The notes beneath the pieces were generated by a model, which was not told the DNA's origin, made no database searches, and saw only the letters and a program-made list of their open reading frames with translations. From Nageia nagi (taxonomy: Eukaryota > Pinophyta): a stretch of 64,000 bases of DNA. Where the stretch lies: the NCBI GenBank assembly GCA_050084985.1, contig JBITNC010000001.1, positions 202,616,001 to 202,680,000 of the forward strand. The letters run 5' to 3'. Of the stretch, positions 55,801-64,000 are shown piece by piece. How positions within the stretch are numbered: position 1 is the first letter of the stretch; the number at the start of each line of letters is the position of its first letter. A program made the position numbers and the translations under genes.

Positions 55801-57211
55801 GTGAATTTTGACATGATACAACATTACAATTAGTGGGGCCCACACGGTCTTCAAAAAAAAATGGAACATTGCAATCCTCCCTGAAGAGACCTAAGATGGC
55901 CCTTTCTTGACCATCCCTTTGTATATCTCTCCCTTTTTAGAGATTGTTTTTTATTGTACGGATTTATTTATTCTTGCGCTATTTTCTTTATGCTTTTCTT
56001 AGATTGGATCCATTCGAAGTTACATTGGTTCCTAACACATGATTGTATCTAGTAGGCCCATTAACCGCTTTTGGTCACCTATGAAGATTAATATACTTTC
56101 TTTCTTCCTTTCTTTCTAGTTGCACCCTCTCTTCTCTCCTTTACAACACATGCTCCACTACCAACTCCAACTATTTGTTATTTATTCTTTTTCTTTAAAT
56201 AAAAGAAGCACAAAGAGCACACCAAATCTATCACATTCCTTTTCTATCCTCCCTTGGTCCACTCTCTACACTGTAGACAAACTACAGTCTAATTTTCTGA
56301 TGCTTCTTGTTTCTTTATTAACCCATAACCTATCATTTTCTGTACAGCCCATTTTTCATTCCTCCAGCAGGTCATTTTCCTCTCTTTATCTAGATTTCGT
56401 ATGCATCTCTCCACGTTTATTTGCCCAAAGATGAAATATTTTCATGTGATTGCCTTTTCACTCAGTTTCCAATTCACATTTTAACTTAGTTGATGTCTGT
56501 AGTTAACGATATAATAATCAAATAAGGGAAGATAATTCAACTTTCTATAACAAAAATACTGAAAAAGTTCACAAATTGTCTATTGTAGGCTCATGAACAA
56601 GGAAATCCTTCCACAGGTGCTTCAACTTTTCCAAGCAATCAAGAGACACAAGAGTTAAAAATACATCTATGTTCATTCAAAATACTTAAAAAAGTACTTG
56701 TACTAAAGGGATTTACGTAATGAGCCTTAAACAATATTTAAATTTCATATTGTACTTAGATAAGGGAAGGGTATTTTAATACTCGTTTTTAGATAAGAAA
56801 AAGTGCAAATCATTATATAATATAGCTGAAAACTAGTCTGAAAATAATATACTAAACCACACTAAAAACATTGTACAGTAATTCAATTCTAGCCCACTCT
56901 TTATGGGCAGCAGAAAAGACAAGAACATACAACAAGGTTTGGTGGAGAGCTTTCAAAGCAAACTAGGATGGTGGGAGGGCAGATGACTCACAAGATGCAA
57001 CTCAACCAAAGTATTTGAGAGGTTTCAATACACAATCATTATCTCCTAATGACATCTCCTTTAAATATAAACATGTCTTGAAAATTCACAACCTTGGCAT
57101 CAAGGGCTTTCTAAATTTATTGCAGCTCGCTCTTTCCTATGCAATATTCAAGAGTTCACTAATCCAAAATGTATCAATTTATAAATGTAATGATAAATAA
57201 CCTCAATGTGC
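52817..57211. other. KAPP intron, right-edge part; possible LTR remnants
   Basis: No gene is supported. A minus-strand TTGCATCAGAGC at about 55394-55405 resembles a mutated initiator-tRNA primer site, next to sequence (55406-55870) that could be an LTR. Plus-strand frames near 54246-54750 are protein-like in places (HLPPGLKIFLGHFQVCSHQL) but unrecognised. Confidence 0.35.
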
Positions 57212-58450
57212 TTAGCTTGAGCGTGAGAAACAGGGATTTAGGCCATAGTCTTTAGTCGTCACAATGTATGACAATGTGTTTTTGCAGCAAACAAAATATC
57301 TTTTGCACCTACAAATCCAAACTACTACTTGTGCAACATTAACAACGCCTCTATGCTGGATCCCAAGCTGCCGCAGTACACATTGGCGATGGTAGGGCTC
57401 CACTACCTTCCTCCGTGTCTAGAGGAAACACTCCTGATGCACCCATGCTAGTTGATGCGCGTGGGGGTACCTGTCATCTCCTCGCCTTTAGCGAGTGGGC
57501 TACCTGTATCCTCCACTCCTAGAGGTCCAGCAAACCAAGGCAATGTCCCCCGAGTCCTCCCTGGCCTGCTGTAGTCCCATCGGTCGTGTAATGGCTACGT
57601 GCTCATAAACCCATATCTGTAGTAATCCTGCATGGGCGATCGTCATGTTGAACTTGTCAATGCTGACAAAGTTGTACAAGTCCATGTACAACTGAGCTAG
57701 AACTTGGGGTCCTCACACAAACTATGCTCCCCTCTCGCAAATGAGCCTCACAACCCAAACCAATCCTAGTGGGAAGGCCAAGCTACTCTTGTCTAGGCAC
57801 AAGTAAGTAGCTATGCTTGCAGCTACATATAGCAACAAATGTCGTCTCGTTGGGGCAAACTAGCATACTTCAGCTAGCCTCGCTGAGCGGTGCTCCCAAT
57901 CGTGGTCTTCTTCCCCAATCAACCATAGTGCCTCTTGTTCCCGGACATTGTTGTCTAGAAGCTCTCTCTGATGTACAAGAGTTCCCTTGATGGGAATCCC
58001 CCATATGCAGTAGACATCAAGTAGTGTGAAATGAACAACAATCAAGGTCCCATCTCTCCGCCAATGCTATCAGTAGTGGCAAATCCTGCTGCACGTGCCC
58101 AGCAATGGCTAGATCTGCTAGCCCGCATCTTGATAAGATATCATCGATGTGGTTGGTTCTAGGCCAACCCCTCACCTTCTCTAAGGCGAATGTGGTCATT
58201 AGTCCTCCCCGGATGAGAACCTTGCGTTCCTACAAGGGAATAAAAGAAAAATAAAATGGTAAATTGCTTAGCTATAATAAAATATTGAATTCTCAAACTT
58301 AAACAACATAAAAATGTGAATTATCAAAGAAAAATATAAAACAAGAATACTTACTGCAAACTCATATGGAAGAGAGTGGAGATACTTCGCTATGTGGCCC
58401 TTCCAGCCAGTAATGGGGCGTCCAAGTGCCCTCCATGCCTCGTCCGCCAT
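57212..58450 (-). pseudogene. Plant mobile domain (PMD / MAIN-like) pseudogene with one intron
   Basis: PMD proteins are transposon-derived or host factors (MAIN, MAIL1) that act on transposon silencing and nuclear gene expression. Exon 1 (58355-58450) encodes MADEAWRALGRPITG through LPYEFA, with donor GTAAGTATT. After a 125-bp intron ending CCTTGTAG the frame continues at 58229: DDILSRCGLADLAIAG, LLIALAERWDLDCCSFH. A small deletion and frameshift follow near 58030, then LLDVYCIWGIPIKGTLV, FAPTRRHLLLYVAASIATYL, GLLQIWVYEHVAITRP and VEPYHRQCVLRQLGI. This is the PMD order. At least three in-frame stops (near 57851, 57725 and 57716) show decay. It may belong to a MuDR-type transposon or be a gene copy. 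Confidence 0.75.
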
Positions 58451-60398
58451 TTAGAAAACCAAAACGATGTACAAAATAGTGAAAGGCAAGTGTATGCGGC
58501 AACGACCAAGGAAAAACAATGTCCGGCAAGATAAATGACGTCCAAGCCAAGTCAATCAACCTCGAACTTGATCATGCGCAGCTAGAAGATGAGTCAACGC
58601 GCGGGCAAGACTTCGCCAGGTAGGTTGGAAGTCAAAGCGCCAAGTAAACCAAAGCAAAAAGTCAAAATGACACTTTTCAACTACAATTTTATGATATAAT
58701 TTCTCAATTGTAAAGAAACCCTAGGGCTTCATCGCTGTCCCATATAGATGCCCTAATTCATTATGTTACATATTCATGGTGCATAAAATTATTTTAAATG
58801 ATTGACATCTCTTTTTCAAAAACTTGTACTACTATTTTCACGATGCCAGAGGCATCCATTTCCTTGATTTATGTGTCCATTCAGGGGCTAATAACCTATA
58901 ATGATTTATACGTGCATTTAAATTTGTTACCGATTGTGTATGATTGAAATTTTAAAATTTATGTTATTTAAAATTATATATAGAACTTATATGACACAAA
59001 CGGCGTGGAATTGGCTAAATTAGAAAAAATTGTAAACACGTTTTCTCAATTTGTGTTGACATACATATTATTGAATGATAAGTGCACTTATAATGTTGAT
59101 ATACATGATTAATTTTTATTGGCAAAATGTTATTATATTTAAATTGCATTTCAAATTTATATCTTCAAATTTATCTATTGAATGCATTCCTTTGGCAATT
59201 GAATATCCTTGTTTCAACATCAATTGAAAATACTACTAATTCTGGAAAAAGTTATATTGGCATGAATTTTGCAAAATTTGTGATCTATTAAATAATTGTA
59301 AAGTTTTCATAATGCCTCTAATTTATAGCAATGGTTATAGGAATGTTACATAGCTTACAAATGCAAATTGCAAATATGCACAAATGTTGCTATCAAATGA
59401 TTTCTCTGAAATTTCTATGATCAATTGGATTGTTCTTTTCTTCATGAATGAAAACAATGTGCTATAGATGGTTTTTAATTGAATATCTTCCAAATTTCTA
59501 CACTTGAAATAGAAAATCTCACACCACCTATGATGTGCAATGGCTATAAATCCTTTGGTATTGGGGCATGTTATTTTATTGAATATTTCCCCATTTACAT
59601 GGTTTCTTCATACATATGAGTTGCTTTACAGCTAAGGATCAATATTTTTGAAAACATTATCGTTCAATTCTAGGCATCCCACGACGGTCACGACATGGAA
59701 TTACATTGAATATGCATGCAAATTGAAATATTACAATGCATGGCCAAAGAATAATTGAATATATGGTGTAACGATAAAAATGTAATATACTGCTTTATTG
59801 AAATACTGACATTGTTTTAGAGCCATGGTCTTCCCATGAGCAAATATGATATTGATATAGGACATCACCATCGTGAGTCATTGAATGGATATTTATGGAC
59901 TATGAGTTGTCTATCGTAGTAGTCTATAAATTATGGATATTGTAAACATGGGGCATTACAAAGAACCCATGCATTTGATCTTCATAGACTATGAGTTGTC
60001 TATCGCATAAGTCTATGTATAATTGTTTATATGTCACTATGAGTCGCATCGGCCATAGTCATATATTGTATATTATATTTATTTCATCCTTGTTATTTAT
60101 ATTGTTTATTCTTAAGATGGATGTGATCTATGCAGGTATACGTTGTTTTGTTCTACAAGTATTGTCCGAGTGTGTAGGGGTTGACATCAACCACTCACCT
60201 CATAGAGGGACTCCTATTTTGGCTTGATCACTTGACATAGCAAGAGCTAGAGGCAACCAAGACCAAAAGGGGGCAAGCAACATACCATACTTGACATATC
60301 AATCAAAACAGGAAAATCCACTTTACTATTGAAAATCTTTTTCTCTTCTCTAAACTTCGTTGGATTATGCAATTTCAATGTTTTTTCATTACATATTC
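58451..60398. other. AT-rich interior upstream of the LTR at 60413
   Basis: No gene. A ~35-bp motif (GACTATGAGTTGTCTATCG...AGTCTAT) occurs twice, near 59898 and 59988. The last ~200 bases are probably the 3' interior of the retrotransposon that owns the LTR. Confidence 0.45.
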
Positions 60399-60412
60399 AA
60401 AGAGGGGCAAAA
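60399..60412 (+). other. Polypurine tract before the LTR
   Basis: AAAGAGGGGCAAAA ends one base before the LTR's TG, so the parent element reads on the plus strand. Confidence 0.7.
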
Positions 60413-61127
60413 TGTAGACACCTAAAAATGATTTATTATTTATTTTATAAATCATATTTAGCACATTAATTGATTAAAAAGCAATAATGAATAAATCAAG
60501 ATAAAATGCTATTATATTGCAAATATCATGTGCTAGGGCCAATGTGATATCATAATGTGGTTTATATTCTAAGTTATATTGACTATTGAAATGATTATTG
60601 TTATTGCTATGTGTTGACTTTCACCCCTTTCTATTTCGTTCCAGGTTATAAATACTGGAGGTAAAGGTTGACATCACTATCGGAACTCTCTGATAGGTGG
60701 TTGTCCCAAACATTGTACCAATGGTGTCTCTTGACGCCACCTATCTTTGAGAACTTGTTAACTCTCTAAGCTCTGTAATCTCTCTCTTGCGCACAACACG
60801 AAACGGCCTTTCCTACAGCGTGCGACTCATACTGCGCCAGCAATGTGCACCTTCTAAATCAGGAGGTCCAGACTTCGGAGGTATCACTCTAGCGAATATC
60901 TGTTGCGAGATCATCTAAAATCCTATCACGATCCTTTGAATGTTCATTGTTGTCTATTGTTGAGGATTGTACACATACTAGCTGCAAGCCCCACTCTGTA
61001 TCAGGTTTTTATATGTTTCATGTATATTGCTTGTAATCAGATATAGACATGTTATTCATTGTATTCGTAGATCACATTTATATTTATTTGTGTATTTATT
61101 TATTATTTACATATTTTTGGGTCTACA
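60413..61127 (+). repeat. 3' LTR (TGTAGAC...GTCTACA), 715 bp
   Basis: Begins TGTAGACACC and ends TGGGTCTACA, a seven-base inverted terminal repeat. It has a TATA box (GTTATAAATAC near 60645). A polypurine tract precedes it. The 5' partner was not found and the flanks do not form a duplication, so the upstream half of the element is missing or unrecognisable. It shares polypurine tract and start with element E. Confidence 0.72.
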
Positions 61128-64000
61128 AGACTACTCGTTTTAGTTTTTGTTCTTTGTTATTTGACACATTCATGTCAAAGACTATGTAGTTGGCAAATTC
61201 AAACTTGATGGCATTGATTTTTGGTTTTATCATGATGATTTTAATCTTTAGATTATCGTATGTATCGATTTGATATTTTAATTTGAATAATTTCATATTG
61301 TTATGATAGTAATGAATCAATGGTACAGATATTTAAGTTGATTTTCAAATTATGTTACATGTTTGAATTGGTCCTCAGATGAATCATGAATGTCAAGGAT
61401 GAATGAAACATTGAAACTATATTTATTTTTCATAAATATGGAAATTTCTAAAAAATTTAATACTATTGTTCTTGGCATCCCCAGCCATTTACTAAAATCG
61501 GCTTGTCATCTATAAAACCCGTTCGCTAGTCCATGACAACCTTGTTTATGGCTAAATTTTGGACAATTTGATATTAGAACAAAGCTAGTATCATACACAG
61601 AAAATAAATAAGGACTAACAATCGAAGTGGGATTAATAAATCCATCAATTTAGGATAAAAATGACCCAAACGTTACCCAAGGACATCCCTTTAAATTACT
61701 TGCTTACAAATTTACAATTAAATACAAACTATTGTTTGAATGAGCAATTGACCCAACAATTTATAGCACAAAACATATAAAATATTTCATTGAATTGAGA
61801 AACAATCACGGAATTTGACCAATGCCTCCAATGGGCACTCAGCATTAAATTTTAAACAAATGATTCAAAAACAGAATTAGAATGAAACAAATGGGTGGGC
61901 TTCCACAAGATGAAATAATCTAACTATAGAAATCCGTTTCCAGCAAAGAATCAATTTCTAGCTACTGGAAATAATCACAGCACGAGAAATGAAACACAAA
62001 AATGACACAAATGTGAACCAAGGCCAACAATAGTTGATTTTATTAATATTGCTCAAAAGAAATTACAACAATAAAGTCTAAGAACCAAGGAAATTATCTC
62101 AAGGCCAACAGCTTTACTGAATCAAAAAACAGACTATTCTCCTTTTCACACAACGGATCCAAAATTATTTGAGTTTCATGAAGACCATGTAACAAAACTG
62201 CATAACAAAGAAAAGGATGATATTAGAGGAAACAAGAACACAACGGAAATATACTCAGAACTCCGAATGACACTTGAACAGAATGCAAGACTGATTGAAT
62301 TCATTCTTCAACTTGCTACCAATTCTCATTTTATAGTTGAGTGATAACTTGTAAAATTGGTCATGAATGGACTCCTATTCACATTTCCTAGCTATCTTTT
62401 GCTACATCATGCCTTTTGTCATACAACAGATACACCTACCTTTAACTGTTGGTAATCTTTATCGGGAAGCTTGCATATGAAGCAAGCTAACCACTTTTTG
62501 AATTTACATCATCTCAATTGAATTACAATTTTTGCTTGCCGCATCAGACTCATAGTTAGAATTCTGAACTGCTTAGTCTATCAAACTCTACTCTTCAAGT
62601 CATTCTAAAGACTAATATCACTCAAATCAGCCAAACTAAATGAACAATATTTACTGAACCAAATTTTCTACTTGCCAAGCTTAATCATTCTTTCTTCCGT
62701 ATTTTCCAACACTACATAGTTTCTTTTTGCTTTCTGACTTCAATCTTTCACCATCTAGTCTTTAACTTGCAAATTCTGAACATTCTGCTACCTTCTGATA
62801 TTCCCAATCATCAGTTTCCTATAATTAAACCATTTCTGGACTTTTCTGAGAATTTTGGACATCAAAATTCAAAATTCCGAAAGTTTCAGCCATGAAAACA
62901 TGAAACTTATGTTATTTTCATCTTTATCAGATATTTCTATAAGTCCAAATCATCTTTCTTTGATAAAATCTCCGGACTGAAACCGATCAACGTCGCTTTG
63001 CGACCTTTTCAGACTTTCAAACTCTTGCTTGCCACTTGTAAAACTTTCGAAACATTTTGAGCTTTGAACGCTGAATTCCCACCAATGCCTCTGGTCATAA
63101 CCTTATATCAGAGAGGCGGAACTCCAGGAAAGGAATGTTGATGTGTAACCTTTGAAAAATCTGGTCTTCCAGCAAAGTATATAGTTTAAGGTTTTCAATT
63201 AGTCGTTCCAAGTGGAAAAATGTAATATCTGCGTGGACCATTCACTGATCATTTCGCTTTCCATGTTACCAACTCCTCATGGTAAGACAGACTTAATGAA
63301 ATCTGAATGGTGCTTGACAACTCTTGGAAAACTAAACCATAAGTATGGAAATATTGTTTCCAAATGCCCGTAATCATCATTGTGATTCCATATCCTAATT
63401 GGTATCTTTGAATATTTGGGAGGTTGTCACCACGAAGTGGCAACAGCTCTCGGATCTTTTCATTGTCATTTGTTGTCAAGTTCTATTATTCTAATTTTTG
63501 GATTTTGGCACATGCACATGGTGTTTTGTTAACAACTGTTCTGTTATGTTGCTTGAGCTGCTATTAGCCCTTGCTATTGCATTATCAAGTGTGAAATGCG
63601 CATGTACTTTCCATTATTATACTAGTTGAATCATAACAAAAGGATGCTAAGTTCATATCATTTCCAAACACGCTCAAGATTTCAGCAGCTGTATTTTCAT
63701 GCTGAATAGCTTATGGTGCAACCTTAATGCTCTTCTAGTGTATTTCTTGGTATATGTTCTACAAATGTGCCTATTGGAAATGTGTGAAGACATCTAGTTT
63801 AATTCTAATACTGCACTAATTGATGTTATTTGGCTAAAACAAAAAGGAATTAGGCAAAACCCTAGAAATAGAACTTATCTACTATGTAATTGACATCAAA
63901 GCACTCATACACTACAAGTCTGTCAAGTACTAATAAGAAATCTTGCCAAGTCAATCAAGGCGTGTACTGGCATTCAACATACAATTTTTTGAGGTTGACC
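61128..64000. other. Right edge of window, no confident feature
   Basis: TGATATTAGAACAAAG at about 61569 is like a decayed primer-binding site but nothing else supports it. A minus-strand TATA-like word lies near 62330. The 76-residue frame at 63249-63479 is unrecognised. No KAPP exon (FHA domain or DGHGG) was found here. Confidence 0.4.

Noticed and set aside
55394-55870. Possible minus-strand LTR with primer-binding site
   Set aside because: The site has two or more mismatches, no TATA box or paired copy was found, and the polypurine-like sequence lies on the side expected for the other LTR. Kept only as a remark.
63249-63479. Possible upstream KAPP exon
   Set aside because: The 76-residue frame lacks FHA landmarks and any DGHGG motif, and no splice sites fit the phase needed by the exon at 52816.

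Overview
The window looks like nuclear DNA of a seed plant, most likely a gymnosperm or conifer. It is AT-rich, packed with decayed LTR retrotransposons nested in one another, and has very little intact coding sequence. The lineage is an inference; no sequence here fixes the species.

The one host gene I can support runs on the minus strand through almost the whole window. Six exons (52681-52816, 23844-23938, 1947-2062, 1722-1851, 1550-1604, 1021-1215) join in a single frame with canonical GT/AG borders and matching phases. They encode the last ~241 residues of a kinase-associated protein phosphatase (KAPP-type PP2C). The N-terminal anchor, FHA domain and first part of the phosphatase were not found and should lie beyond base 64000. 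Two introns are huge, 21,781 bp and 28,742 bp, and the incomplete one at the right edge is at least 11.2 kb. Most of what follows is transposon debris inside those introns.

Intron 2063-23843 holds a clear nesting stack. The outer element B (2656-21880, target-site duplication GAATG) is interrupted by a chromovirus D (4339-11640, duplication ATTTA, minus strand, RT-RNaseH-integrase-chromodomain) and by element C (13385-20230, duplication GGAAT). D is itself interrupted by element A (7700-10218, duplication ACTCY). A, B and C share ends of the form TGYTGG...GCRCAACA-like (GTTGTGC-RR/AG-GCACAACA hairpin), have no second LTR copy, and A and B carry ~183-bp tandem subrepeats. C contains a long degraded antisense reading frame for a protein I do not recognise. 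Together they look like a poorly described family of very long solo LTRs or non-autonomous elements.

Intron 23939-52680 holds a non-coding LTR pair element E (24825-~30441), a purine tract, two LINE ORF1 relics (31.9-33.3 kb plus strand; 34.1-35.4 kb minus strand), a degraded unknown region (37-40.6 kb), a solo LTR of the D family (40657-41804, duplication CCACC), a complete but non-autonomous LTR element F (43027-47953, duplication CATTT), a 39-bp minisatellite (48.1-48.5 kb) and a third LINE ORF1 relic (51.1-52.2 kb).

The right-edge intron segment (52817-64000) holds a plant mobile domain (PMD) pseudogene with a recognisable intron (57212-58450) and an LTR with its polypurine tract (60413-61127). 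The left edge (1-336) holds a minus-strand Copia gag remnant with its primer-binding site and LTR, downstream of the KAPP stop codon.
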